From Caldilineae bacterium (lineage in GTDB: Bacteria > Chloroflexota > Anaerolineae > JAAEKA01): a DNA stretch of 64,000 bases. The stretch lies in NCBI GenBank assembly GCA_020634555.1, contig JACKBK010000003.1:62001-126000 (forward strand), given 5' to 3'. A program made the translations under genes and the position numbers. The notes under the pieces are model-generated. The model searched no databases. It was not told the origin of the DNA and worked only from the letters and a program-made list of their open reading frames with translations. Positions 28,182 to 36,982 of this stretch are shown one piece after another. Each line of letters opens with the position of its first letter. Positions within the stretch are counted from its first letter, which is position 1.

Positions 28182-29804
28182 ATGAACCGTTTCCTGCGAT
28201 TGCTTACGATGGTTGGAGTACTTCTCAGCGCGCTGCAAATGCCCGCCACTGTCCACGCTCAAGATGGCATCGACCAGATTGACCACGTCATTATCCTCTT
28301 TCTCGAGAACCACACAGTTGACAACCTCTATAGCCGTCTTGCCGGCGTCAATGGCGTCGAATCGCCAGGCGGCCAGGTGGTGCAGGTGGATAAGGATAAC
28401 ACCCCTTACTCCACGCTGCCGCCCGTCGCGGTCAGCCTGAAATACGACGGCTTTGGCCGGCCCATCGACACCCTGCCCGGCCTGCCTGATCCCCGTTTTC
28501 CCAAGGATTTGCCCAACGCACCGTTCTTGATCGACAACTACGTGCCCAACAACGTGCTCGTCAACACACCCGTTCACCGCTTCTACGAGCACCAGTTGCA
28601 GATGAACGAGGGCAAGATGGACAAGTACGTGGCCTGGACCGACTCAGGCGGCCAGCCGATGGGCTACTACGACACGACCAAGCTGCCGCTTTACCCGTAC
28701 GCGCGCGATTATGCCTTCGCCGACAACTTCTTTACTGCGGCCTTTGGCGGCTCGTGGCTCAACCACATGTGGCTGGTCTGCGCATGCACGCCTCCCTGGC
28801 CCAACGCGCCGGCCGAGTACGTCGCCCAGCCGCAGTTCGATGCCAGCGGCAAGCTGATCGGTATCGATGACAACGAGGAATGGGTGGTCACGCCAGACGG
28901 TTATGCGATCAACACAGGCGTCGACTCCTTCTATGCACCCCACGGCTCGCTGCCCGATGACCACCGCTTACCGCCCATAGACCTGCCCACCATCGGCGAT
29001 CGGCTCAGCGCGGCCGGGATTTCGTGGAACGAATACAACGGGGGTTGGCAAGACGCGCTCGATAGCGCCACAGACCAGCCGTTGCCCTTCGTTCCCATGC
29101 CGCCGCTTAGCTCACATGGCTATTTCCAGCCCTATGGACCGGGTATGCCGGGACGCGAGCACCTCAAGGATGCGGAGGAGTTTGTGCCTGACCTGATCAA
29201 CGGCGACCTCGGCGCGGTGACGATTCTCAAGCCTTCTCCCTCGTTCGACGAGCACCCCGGCTATTCCGTTCTTCAGCAGGCCGAGGAACATGCGGTCTTG
29301 CTCATCCAGGCCGTGATGTTGTCAAAGTACTGGGAAAACAGCGTCATCTTCGTAACCTACGACGACTTTGGCGGCTGGTATGACCACGTGGCGCCGCCTG
29401 AGGTCGACCGCTGGGGGCCGGGCGGCCGGGTGCCGCTGCTGATAATCTCGCCCTATGCCCGCAAAGGCTACGTCGACCACACCCTCTACGACACGACGTC
29501 GTTGCTCAAGTTCATCGAGACGCGCTGGGATCTGGAGCCGCTGGCAACGCGCGACGCGGCGGCCGCCGACCTGACTGCTGCGTTCGACTTTGCCCAATCG
29601 CCTGCCGCCCCCAGTGCTCCAAAGCCCGTCGACTCGCAGGATCCACGGCCGGCTGCTCCGACCGGCGAACAAACGTCGCCTTCGCAGCCCCGTAGTTCTG
29701 TCGCCCTGATCGGTCTGGGAGTCGCCATCGTCCTGGTGCTGGCAGGAGTGGCCATCGTCATTAGCAGGCGTCGTCGACGCAGCCCGTCCGTGACCGACTC
29801 CTGA
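28182..29804 (+). CDS. Secreted phosphoesterase (phospholipase C / acid phosphatase family)
   Basis: 540 residues. Signal peptide (FLRLLTMVGVLLSALQM...VHA) then a PF04185-type phosphoesterase domain: IDHVIILFLENHTVDNLYSR (metal-site N-terminus), ADNFFTAAFGGSWLNHMWL, the SVIFVTYDDFGGWYDHVAPP metal motif, and RVPLLIISPYARKGYVDHTLYDTTSLLKFIE. A Pro/Ser-rich linker and a membrane helix (VALIGLGVAIVLVLAGVAI) followed by RRRRR anchor it outside the cell. It would hydrolyse phosphate esters such as phospholipid heads. The gene has its own promoter and no partners. Confidence 0.88.
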   Translation: MNRFLRLLTMVGVLLSALQMPATVHAQDGIDQIDHVIILFLENHTVDNLYSRLAGVNGVESPGGQVVQVDKDNTPYSTLPPVAVSLKYDGFGRPIDTLPGLPDPRFPKDLPNAPFLIDNYVPNNVLVNTPVHRFYEHQLQMNEGKMDKYVAWTDSGGQPMGYYDTTKLPLYPYARDYAFADNFFTAAFGGSWLNHMWLVCACTPPWPNAPAEYVAQPQFDASGKLIGIDDNEEWVVTPDGYAINTGVDSFYAPHGSLPDDHRLPPIDLPTIGDRLSAAGISWNEYNGGWQDALDSATDQPLPFVPMPPLSSHGYFQPYGPGMPGREHLKDAEEFVPDLINGDLGAVTILKPSPSFDEHPGYSVLQQAEEHAVLLIQAVMLSKYWENSVIFVTYDDFGGWYDHVAPPEVDRWGPGGRVPLLIISPYARKGYVDHTLYDTTSLLKFIETRWDLEPLATRDAAAADLTAAFDFAQSPAAPSAPKPVDSQDPRPAAPTGEQTSPSQPRSSVALIGLGVAIVLVLAGVAIVISRRRRRSPSVTDS

Positions 29805-30044
29805 CTTGAATTGGTGGTGCGAATGACGCGGGGTTGTCTTCGAGCACCAAATCGTTCACGACGCGGGAGGCGACGGCATCAACCGGGATCGGGTCAACTT
29901 CCCGGCTAATCCGCTAGTCGTTCAATCCTTTAGCGTCGAGGATTTGCTACGTTTATCTTTCAACCCTTGCCTCCCGAGTTTTGGATTGCCTAAGTGCAGC
30001 GAAATAGAGAATGTATGCTCGCTGTTGTTCAGTTGTCAATCGGG
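29805..30044. other. Intergenic region, no gene assigned
   Basis: 240 bases between converging genes. One plus-strand frame is open for about 45 codons (from GTTGTCTTCGAGCACC) and looks mildly coding, possibly a worn gene fragment, but I do not recognise it and find no terminator. Confidence 0.3.
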
Positions 30045-30458
30045 CTATTTGGCGATCTCCCAGATGGCCCCTGCCGGATCCATGAAGCTGGCAGTTCGGA
30101 TGCCCCAGGGACGGTCCATAGGACCGTTCAGCAGCTTCACGCCGCGACTGGCAAGTTCGGCGCACATCGCGTCCACGTCATCCACGCTGATGGTGAACAC
30201 AAAGCGCGATCCAGACTCGCGGTCAGCCACCTTGGCTGGCGAGATCAGCTCGTCCGCCTGCGAAATCACCAGCAGGTTGATCATCGTGTCGCCAAACTTG
30301 AAGACAGCCGACGTGGGGTCTTCGAAGTGAATGGGCAAACCAAAGACGTTCTGGTAGAACTCCTTGGTCTGCTCGAGATCCTCGGTAAACAGCGTTACTG
30401 CGAAAATCGATTTGGGCCAGGCATAGTTGCTGGCAGTTCCGGTTGCACTATCGCTCAT
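30045..30458 (-). CDS. VOC family protein
   Basis: 137 residues starting MSDSATG, with AGGAGG six bases before the ATG at 30458. VOC fold: IFAVTLFTEDLEQTKEFYQNVFGL, VFTISVDDVDAMCAEL, and the final metal-site strand ASFMDPAGAIWEIA. Substrate unknown. Monocistronic. Confidence 0.87.
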   Translation of the reverse strand: MSDSATGTASNYAWPKSIFAVTLFTEDLEQTKEFYQNVFGLPIHFEDPTSAVFKFGDTMINLLVISQADELISPAKVADRESGSRFVFTISVDDVDAMCAELASRGVKLLNGPMDRPWGIRTASFMDPAGAIWEIAK

Positions 30459-30605
30459 CGTTCGCCTCCTGACAAACAATCAAAGATTCCAGTCGCCACC
30501 TCGTGAAACAGTAGCGCCGGAATTATGGAACATTTGTTCCGTGTTGTCAATTCTGGCGCACCAGCTCGACAGCGAAGCTGCCGCGGCTCGACCAGAACAT
30601 TCGCG

Positions 30606-31544
30606 TTACCCCCGCCCTGAGTACCAATCCAGGACTCGCAGCGCGCGCAGGGTGATCCACCGGCTCGGCTGGCCCACGCCCGCGTCGATCTCGATCGGCA
30701 TCCGGCCGGGATAGCGGACTTCCAGCGGCCAGCGGCCGTCGCTGTCGCGTTTCGATGCGACCAGTTCGATGGCTTCGGCCACCCGCTGGTCAGGCGTAAC
30801 GCCGGCCCGCCGCAGGTACTCCAGCCCCCGCAGCACGTCGTAGTGCCACCACGTCGGAAAGGCAAAGTGCGTCCACGCGGCGCCGCCCTTGCGGTCTACG
30901 ATCACCTCGCCGGTCGACCGGCGTCGGAAGAGACGGCGTTCCAACAGATACTCCTGCCCGCGCAGCCGGGCCGCGGTCACCTCCGGGGTCGCGCCGCCAG
31001 CCTGCTCGTATTCGAGCAGCGCCTCCAGCACGCAGATCGTGGTGTTGAACGACGACCGCGTCGAGCCGTTGGCGGCCTCGCAGTTCCAGCCGCCGTCGGC
31101 CAGTTGCTCGCCCAGCAGCCGCTGGACGATGCCGCTGACATCCTGCCCGAAGTACGCGCCAACCGCGCCCACCTGCCCGTTGATGCACGGCTCCAACTCG
31201 CCGTCGAAGAAGGGGTTGTCGTCGCATTCCGGCGGGCCGCATCCCCGCCACGTTACCCGGTCGCGCACAAGGGCCAGCGCGCGCTGCGCCGCGTCGCCGG
31301 CGGGATCGAGCCCCATCTCCCGCAGCAGCATGAGGACGTGCATCGTCGAGTCCCAGCCGTGGTTCCACGCCGCGCCGCCCCACCGCCCGTCGGGTGACTG
31401 GAGGGCCAGCAGTTGCGCGCCCCAGCCTTCCGTCGCGACCTTGGCGCGCTCGGCAGCGATCTCGTCTGCAGGCGCGCCGGTCAGGTCGCTCATCACCTGC
31501 CAACGGATCGAAGGATCAGAATCAAGCAGCCATTGAATCATCAT
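30606..31544 (-). CDS. Squalene-cyclase/prenyltransferase-like alpha-barrel protein
   Basis: 312 residues of repeated helix pairs with QW-like turns: QSPDGRWGGAAWNHG, EQLADGGWNCEAANGSTRSSF, KRDSDGRWPLEV. These belong to the alpha/alpha toroid shared by triterpene cyclases and protein prenyltransferase beta subunits, but the length is about half a hopene cyclase and the DxDD protonation motif is absent, so it is unlikely to cyclise squalene. Its start overlaps the stop of the GNAT gene by four bases. Function unknown. Confidence 0.78.
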   Translation of the reverse strand: MMIQWLLDSDPSIRWQVMSDLTGAPADEIAAERAKVATEGWGAQLLALQSPDGRWGGAAWNHGWDSTMHVLMLLREMGLDPAGDAAQRALALVRDRVTWRGCGPPECDDNPFFDGELEPCINGQVGAVGAYFGQDVSGIVQRLLGEQLADGGWNCEAANGSTRSSFNTTICVLEALLEYEQAGGATPEVTAARLRGQEYLLERRLFRRRSTGEVIVDRKGGAAWTHFAFPTWWHYDVLRGLEYLRRAGVTPDQRVAEAIELVASKRDSDGRWPLEVRYPGRMPIEIDAGVGQPSRWITLRALRVLDWYSGRG

Positions 31545-32449
31545 ACCTCTTTCGAATAACGATGCACTTCTCTCTTGGTCTTCGGTGACAGAGAGTCGTA
31601 GAGATAGTTTGCCACGTCAGGCTCGGCAGACGATGCAATTCCTACCGACTTGATGCCATTCGCCTTCATGCGCGCAAAACACTCTCGAATGAGAGCTGTG
31701 GCAAACCCGCGCCTACGATATCCGGCATGGGTTCCTACCGGCTCAATGTATCCACGACGATCATCAGCACTGTCATGCCAGCCCGCACAATAGGCCACCG
31801 GCTGATCGTCCGGAGAAACAACCATCAAGTGATATTCCTCGATGTAGTCTGGGGAGGTCAGCAAGCCCTTCAGGTTTTCTTCAGAATAATGGGGATTGTC
31901 AAACGCACTCTGTACCAACGCAACCCGCCCGGCGTAATCAGGGAACTCTGAAAAAGTCCGCACGCGAAAACCCTCTTCCAGTCGATAGCCAGGATTGATC
32001 TCGTCTAGATCGTAAGTCCGCTTGTTTTCCGAATGCCGCTGGAATGAGAAGCCGTGAGCTTTCAACCGATCGATCTTCTCCTTGTCAGCGCCAAAGACGT
32101 CGATGTCGATTGCTTCCCGGCTATGCGCCCACATGTCTTCAATCCAGCGAAATATATCCGGGTATATCTCGTGATATTCCGGCAGAACTTCGATGAACAG
32201 ATCGTTCTCGCCGTATTCCGAGATACAGAGTCCCACGATCCCACGCTGTTGTGAACGCCAGATGTGTACATTGTCCTGGAAGAAGCTGCCGTGGGGATCC
32301 TGCTTCGCGTGGATCGTGTACCTCCAATAGTTCATTCGGCCCGATTCCCACAACATGTTCGGATTCTGGATCGACAATCTATCAAGGAACTCACAGATCT
32401 CCTGACATTCTTCATCTGTGTTCTGATAAATATTGTCGGTGATGATCAT
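31541..32449 (-). CDS. GNAT family N-acetyltransferase
   Basis: About 302 residues; C-terminal acetyltransferase domain with YIEPVGTHAGYRRRGFATAL and KANGIKSVGIASSAEPDVANYLYDSL. The N-terminal half resembles a second GNAT fold. The gene is clearly AT-richer than its neighbours, with more A/T third positions, which suggests recent acquisition together with the DUF6273 gene. The start at 32449 is chosen by family resemblance (MIITDNIY); the ATG at 32479 is possible. Confidence 0.82.
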   Translation of the reverse strand: MIITDNIYQNTDEECQEICEFLDRLSIQNPNMLWESGRMNYWRYTIHAKQDPHGSFFQDNVHIWRSQQRGIVGLCISEYGENDLFIEVLPEYHEIYPDIFRWIEDMWAHSREAIDIDVFGADKEKIDRLKAHGFSFQRHSENKRTYDLDEINPGYRLEEGFRVRTFSEFPDYAGRVALVQSAFDNPHYSEENLKGLLTSPDYIEEYHLMVVSPDDQPVAYCAGWHDSADDRRGYIEPVGTHAGYRRRGFATALIRECFARMKANGIKSVGIASSAEPDVANYLYDSLSPKTKREVHRYSKEV

Positions 32450-32548
32450 TGTTCTGCCGCCGTTCTTCACTTTCAGCATCGGCCTTCAGTGTCGTCGGCC
32501 TTTGCATTCGCAACATCATTTCTCACTAAGGCCGACCGAAGCAATTGA

Positions 32549-33208
32549 CTAAAGGCTGAGTGATATAGCAGGACGCACACCGTACCAGGGGAGGTTGACA
32601 CGGCCGTAGCTGCGAATGCTGGCTCGCGTGCCGACAAATGCAGCACGCGACTGCTCTCTCAGTTGCGTTCGGAGCCACCACCAGGAGCAGCCGTGTCTGC
32701 GGCCGTCGATGGTCAGGTAGTCTGCTTCAACGCTCTTGTCGTACACGTACAGCCGGCAGCCATCGGCTTTCTCGACTTTGGCGAAGTCCGTTCCAACCGC
32801 GCGCCGTATTTCCTTGCCGTACAGGCCGGTCAGTTCTGTTAACTCGGACACGCCGAGCAGGAAAACCTTGTCCTCCGTGTCTGGGCTGTTTTCGCCGTTG
32901 TCGGTGCAAAGTGCCGTTTTTACTAAGTTGCTCTCGGCTGGGTCGAACGCGGCGTGATAAAATTCATGGTTCAGCCACTGCCGCAGATCGCAGTCACGCC
33001 AGGTAACATCCACGTAGTCCCGGTGATAGCGCCGGCAGTCCAGAATACGCTCGCTCAAAAGTAGCAGCTCACCGCCGGAGTTGCGCAGCACCCGCCACCG
33101 GATCGGTGTCCTGTCCGTGCCCTCCGCCGTCTGCGGATACATGCCGAAAGCAATGGTTTCGCCCGGCTGTGCGTTACGATACCTCGCGGAAACAAACGTA
33201 TCGCTCAT
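32549..33208 (-). CDS. DUF6273 domain protein
   Basis: 219 residues. The segments GETIAFGMYPQ, IRWRVLRNSGGELLLLSERILDCR, WRDCDLRQWLNHEFYHAAF and the final CSWWWLRTQ ... YGVRPAISLSL form the DUF6273 domain, a fold related to C-type lectin-like/formylglycine-generating proteins found in many surface or phage-linked proteins. There is no signal peptide. Function unknown. Confidence 0.82.
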   Translation of the reverse strand: MSDTFVSARYRNAQPGETIAFGMYPQTAEGTDRTPIRWRVLRNSGGELLLLSERILDCRRYHRDYVDVTWRDCDLRQWLNHEFYHAAFDPAESNLVKTALCTDNGENSPDTEDKVFLLGVSELTELTGLYGKEIRRAVGTDFAKVEKADGCRLYVYDKSVEADYLTIDGRRHGCSWWWLRTQLREQSRAAFVGTRASIRSYGRVNLPWYGVRPAISLSL

Positions 33209-33284
33209 TTTCGCTTTGCCTCAAGTTCTGACATCCCGGTTTGAAACAACCTCGCGGACCCGTGATTCAAAGGTCCACAGCACG

Positions 33285-34238
33285 TCAAGTGACTGCCAGC
33301 GTCACAAACATGACCGCTTCCAGCAGCGCGGCGGCCATCAGCAAACCGATGCTCCAGAAGCCCAGGGCATCCCAGGCAGCAGAGTCGGTGACGGCGCCAC
33401 GACGGATGCGCCAGGCCTGCCAGGCCGCGATGGGCGAAGTCAACAGGACAACCAACGCCACCTGCCCCGGCAGACCGGCCAGAACCAGCAGCGGCAGCAA
33501 CAGATACGCCAGCGCCAGCGCGCCGACAAAGAATCGCCCGCTCCGCGCCGGCCCGAAGATCACCACCAGCGTTTGCTTGCCGACGCGCGCATCTCCCACC
33601 GCGTCGGGAAAGTTGACGCTGAGCAGCATGGCGAACTGAAAACAGCAGAGCGGCACGACCGCCAGCAACGGCTGGGCGGCCAGCCGGCCGGCCTGAACCT
33701 GGAATCCCAGCAGCGTCGTCAGCCCCGGCACCAGCAATGCGCCGGTGATCTCGCCCAGGCCGCGCCGGTTGAGCCACAGCGGCGGCGAGCTGTAGCTCCA
33801 TGCCAGCGCCAACGCCAGCAGCAACAGGACCAACGTCAGCAGCGGCCCGCTCACGGTAACAACCAACACGGCAGTCGCTCCCAGCGCGACACCACAGCAA
33901 ACCAGCGCGGCGGCCAGCGCGGCTCTGGGCCGGATCAGTCCATCAGGCAACACCCGGCTACCCCCAGCCCAGCGGGTCGGCGTGACCGTGGCCGCGTCGG
34001 CGTCCTGGTCAAAGTAGTCGTTGCTGTAGTGGGTCATCAACTGGGTGGCCGTGATGGCTACCTGGCACCAAAGTGCGATAGTCCAGTTGATCTCCGCGCC
34101 CAGGTAGTAGGCTATCGACACCCCCAGCCCGTTGAACAGAAAACCGCCCAGCAGGTGCAGCGGCCGGCCCAGACGCAGAAAGTAGACGGCGCGCTGGAAC
34201 GTGGATACACTGGCCGGCTGCCTGGCTGGCCTGCTCAT
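33285..34238 (-). CDS. UbiA family prenyltransferase, MenA-like
   Basis: 317 residues with about eight membrane helices. The first Asp-rich motif is SNDYFDQDADAATVTPTRW and the second loop NFPDAVGDARVGKQTL. The general layout (RPLHLLGGFLFNGLG at the start) resembles 1,4-dihydroxy-2-naphthoate prenyltransferase MenA, which attaches a polyprenyl tail in menaquinone synthesis. It lies three bases after a second UbiA gene, and no other men genes are near, so the acceptor ring is uncertain. Confidence 0.83.
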   Translation of the reverse strand: MSRPARQPASVSTFQRAVYFLRLGRPLHLLGGFLFNGLGVSIAYYLGAEINWTIALWCQVAITATQLMTHYSNDYFDQDADAATVTPTRWAGGSRVLPDGLIRPRAALAAALVCCGVALGATAVLVVTVSGPLLTLVLLLLALALAWSYSSPPLWLNRRGLGEITGALLVPGLTTLLGFQVQAGRLAAQPLLAVVPLCCFQFAMLLSVNFPDAVGDARVGKQTLVVIFGPARSGRFFVGALALAYLLLPLLVLAGLPGQVALVVLLTSPIAAWQAWRIRRGAVTDSAAWDALGFWSIGLLMAAALLEAVMFVTLAVT

Positions 34239-34241
34239 TCT

Positions 34242-35144
34242 CTAGGCAATCCCACGAGTGATCTGGTAGACGCTCAGAATGATGTACTGGGCGTAGAACA
34301 ACCCCCAAAGAAACATGTAGAAACGGGCAATGGAGGTCTTCCGGCTGGGATCGACGCGCGCGCTGGCATACCAAAACAGCCCCAACGCCGCGCCTTGGGC
34401 TACCAGCAGCATCACACTGTCCGGCTGCGGCAACCGCGACACCGCCACCGCCATCACCCCCGCGTAGCCGACCGTCAGAATGATCCGGCCCAGGTTGAAG
34501 GCACGCTTCGGCCCCAGCTTGACAGTGAAAGTCTCGATCCCATAGGCGCGGTCGCCCATCAGATCGGGGATGTCCTTGTAGATGGCAATCACCAGACCGA
34601 AGCCGAAGAAGAAGGCCGCCATCACCGCCAGGGTCGCCGGCGAGAAGGCTGTCAGCCCACCGTAGACATCGTTGTAATGCAGCGCAACGCCTACGTTGGC
34701 AATGACGCCGCGGGCCAGGGCTATGCTGACCGCGGCCCACAACGAGAATCGCTTCAGCCGCAGCGGCGGCACGGAGTAGATGGTGCCGATGGCCATGATG
34801 ATCAGCACCGTTCCCAGCAGATACGCCCCGGCGATCCAGCCGCCTACCACCGCAACTGCCCCGGTCAGCGCCACTACGATCCGCCCCTCGCGCATCGACA
34901 TCTCGTGGGAGGCCAGCGGCAGGCGCGGCTTGTTGATGCGGTCGATCTCAACATCGGTGATCTGGTTCAGCCCGACGATGTAGATGTTGAGCGCCAGGCA
35001 GGTGACGAGGGTAAGCAACACCGGCCCCAGGCTGGCGGGTGACATCACCTGGCTGCCGCCCGCGATCAGAAACAACGCAACCACCTGAATCGTGGTCGCG
35101 ATGATCGTATGGGGCCGACTGAACCGCGCAAGGGCAGACAGCAT
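34242..35144 (-). CDS. UbiA family prenyltransferase, homogentisate phytyltransferase-like
   Basis: 300 residues, integral membrane. The motif NQITDVEIDRINKPRLPLAS and the second Asp-rich loop KDIPDLMGDRAYGIETF are those of homogentisate phytyl/geranylgeranyl transferases of tocopherol and plastoquinone synthesis and their prokaryotic relatives. RPHTIIATTIQV at the N-terminus fits. It is the first gene of a two-gene operon with the MenA-like enzyme. The prenyl donor could come from the synthase at 19745-20776. No homogentisate pathway gene is visible, so the acceptor is an inference. Confidence 0.83.
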   Translation of the reverse strand: MLSALARFSRPHTIIATTIQVVALFLIAGGSQVMSPASLGPVLLTLVTCLALNIYIVGLNQITDVEIDRINKPRLPLASHEMSMREGRIVVALTGAVAVVGGWIAGAYLLGTVLIIMAIGTIYSVPPLRLKRFSLWAAVSIALARGVIANVGVALHYNDVYGGLTAFSPATLAVMAAFFFGFGLVIAIYKDIPDLMGDRAYGIETFTVKLGPKRAFNLGRIILTVGYAGVMAVAVSRLPQPDSVMLLVAQGAALGLFWYASARVDPSRKTSIARFYMFLWGLFYAQYIILSVYQITRGIA

Positions 35145-35374
35145 CGTGATACTCCCGGGTCAAGCCAGCGCTGACTGACTCGCCTCTTGACAAACTAATC
35201 AGGGCAACAGGTGCTTGGGTGGTACGAGCATCGAGACTTCCGAAGTCCTGAACTGAACAGTCACGCAAGCTGCGAATGATTATCGCACAAGCCCCCCGAT
35301 TCCGCCAGTAAGCAAAACTCCCCCAGGGAAGGCGTATCGTATCCAGGAATCAACGGCAAGGGAGCCCAGTGCGC
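35145..35374. other. Intergenic region with the GACTTCCGAAGTC palindrome
   Basis: Region upstream of the prenyltransferase operon. It contains the short palindrome at 35235-35247 shared with 9932-10015 and no gene. Confidence 0.5.
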
Positions 35375-36004
35375 TCACTCACCCATCTTCCTGGCCGCAC
35401 GGTAGACGGCAAGGCGGTCGGCTACCGCTCGGGTGCCGATCAGAGCCGCCAGCATTGGTCCAAACAACATGTTCACGATTACCATGACCAGGCTTAGCGC
35501 CAACAAAGCGGTTGTCACCACCACCAGGGCAAGGGAGAACCAGGGATACTGCAGCAGCAGGACGCCGCCGTTGCGCAACGCCTGGACAACAGCAGGCTTG
35601 TCCTGCTGAAACAGGAAGGTCAGCGCAAACCAGTTGATAACGATCCAGACAGCTAGCGCGAGATACAAAGCCAGCTGAATCGTTACTGCTACCTCAGGCG
35701 AAACCATGCGAGGAACGGCGCGAATATCCACCGCGACGATCAGCAGTACAGGAATGTTGATAGCAGCCCAACGCCATCCTACTCCGAAGTAACGCCAGAC
35801 AGCGCGCAAGTAGTCACCGAACCCCAGCAGCCGCTCCTGCCTGGCGATGTCGGCGCTGATTGCAAAGAGAGCAACAGTCGCTGGCGGACCAGGGACGATC
35901 AGAAGGGTGAGGAACAACCAGGCCAAGCTGCAGAAGATGACCAGGAATGCGTTGTCCCAAAGGGCAACGACGGCAAAGCGGACGACAGACAGAGCATCGC
36001 GCAT
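35375..36004 (-). CDS. YesL-like (DUF624) membrane protein
   Basis: About 209 residues with five hydrophobic helices. The start RDALSVVRFAVVALWDNAF and the PGPPATVALFAI turn match the YesL/DUF624 family, which is regularly coded beside carbohydrate ABC importers. Here it follows the MalG-like permease gene on the same strand by 88 bases. The start at 36004 is chosen over 36055 because it matches the family N-terminus. Role unknown, possibly assembly or regulation of the importer. Confidence 0.8.
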   Translation of the reverse strand: MRDALSVVRFAVVALWDNAFLVIFCSLAWLFLTLLIVPGPPATVALFAISADIARQERLLGFGDYLRAVWRYFGVGWRWAAINIPVLLIVAVDIRAVPRMVSPEVAVTIQLALYLALAVWIVINWFALTFLFQQDKPAVVQALRNGGVLLLQYPWFSLALVVVTTALLALSLVMVIVNMLFGPMLAALIGTRAVADRLAVYRAARKMGE

Positions 36005-36091
36005 GGAGGGAATTTCGAAGCGCACGACGGAGACGCAAGGATCGCAGGCTCTCAAACCCTCAGCGATCCCGGCGTCCCGCGACGTTGCGAC

Positions 36092-36970
36092 CTACTCCTT
36101 CACGCCGCCATAGCTGACTCCCTGGATGAAATAGCGCTGTAAGAAGAGGAAGATCAGCGCCATCGGCAGGGTCGTCAGCATCGAAGCGGCCATCAGCACG
36201 TTCCACTGAAGGTTCTGGCCCATGTTGCCGCGCAACAGAGCCAGACCCAGCGGAAGGGTATAGAGGTCCTGGTTAACTGTGATGACGATCAGCGGGTGCT
36301 GGAACTCGTTCCAACTGCCCTGAAACGTCGCGATAGTCAAGGCGATCAGCGCGGCCTGTGCCAGCGGCAACACGATGCGGTAGTAGGTCTGGAAGATACT
36401 GGCGCCATCGATGCGCGCTGCCTCCTCCAACTCAACCGGCACCGATTTGAAGAACTGGGTCATCAGAAAGATGCCATAGGCGGTCACCAGCTTGGGCAGG
36501 ATCAGTCCACCGTAAGTGTCCACCAGCCCCAACACCTTCAACACCAGGAACATCGGAATCAGCAGCACAATACCAGGAACCATCATTGTGCCGATGATGC
36601 CGTTCAGCAAGACCCGCGATCCACTGAAGCGAATGCGAGCCAGCGCAAACCCGGCCAGACTGGCAAAAGCCACCGTGACCAGCGTCACCGTGACGGCGAT
36701 GAAGGCGCTGTTGAAGGCCCAGCGCGTGACACCAATGCCGCGCAGTTGTCGGTAGGCGTCCGCTGTCCATTCCGGCGACAACAGCTTGGACGGGTCAGCA
36801 GCAATGATCGGCAATGGTTTGAAACTGGTGAGAACGGCGTACAGGAAGGGGTAGAGAAACATTGCCGCCAGGAGAAACAGAATACCGTAGGACACAATCG
36901 GGACGATGCGTCGTTTCAGTCCACCCGAATCGGCTTTTGCGGCGGTCGTAGCGTTTGTTGCAGCAGTCAT
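36092..36970 (-). CDS. Carbohydrate ABC transporter permease (MalG family)
   Basis: 292 residues, six membrane helices. The ATPase-coupling EAA loop reads EEAARIDGASIFQTYYRIVLPLAQ. The C-terminus YFIQGVSYGGVKE is typical of MalG/LacG-type permeases. It forms the channel with the MalF-like protein coded 12 bases upstream. No ATP-binding subunit gene is present in this operon, so a shared MsmK-type ATPase elsewhere must energise it. Confidence 0.92.
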   Translation of the reverse strand: MTAATNATTAAKADSGGLKRRIVPIVSYGILFLLAAMFLYPFLYAVLTSFKPLPIIAADPSKLLSPEWTADAYRQLRGIGVTRWAFNSAFIAVTVTLVTVAFASLAGFALARIRFSGSRVLLNGIIGTMMVPGIVLLIPMFLVLKVLGLVDTYGGLILPKLVTAYGIFLMTQFFKSVPVELEEAARIDGASIFQTYYRIVLPLAQAALIALTIATFQGSWNEFQHPLIVITVNQDLYTLPLGLALLRGNMGQNLQWNVLMAASMLTTLPMALIFLFLQRYFIQGVSYGGVKE

Positions 36971-36982
36971 GGTCGTCTCCTC

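Noticed and set aside
33081..35042. 653-codon plus-strand open frame
   Set aside because: It is the antisense of the two UbiA genes; its Gln/Arg/His-rich composition is that of a shadow frame and it crosses the gene boundary.
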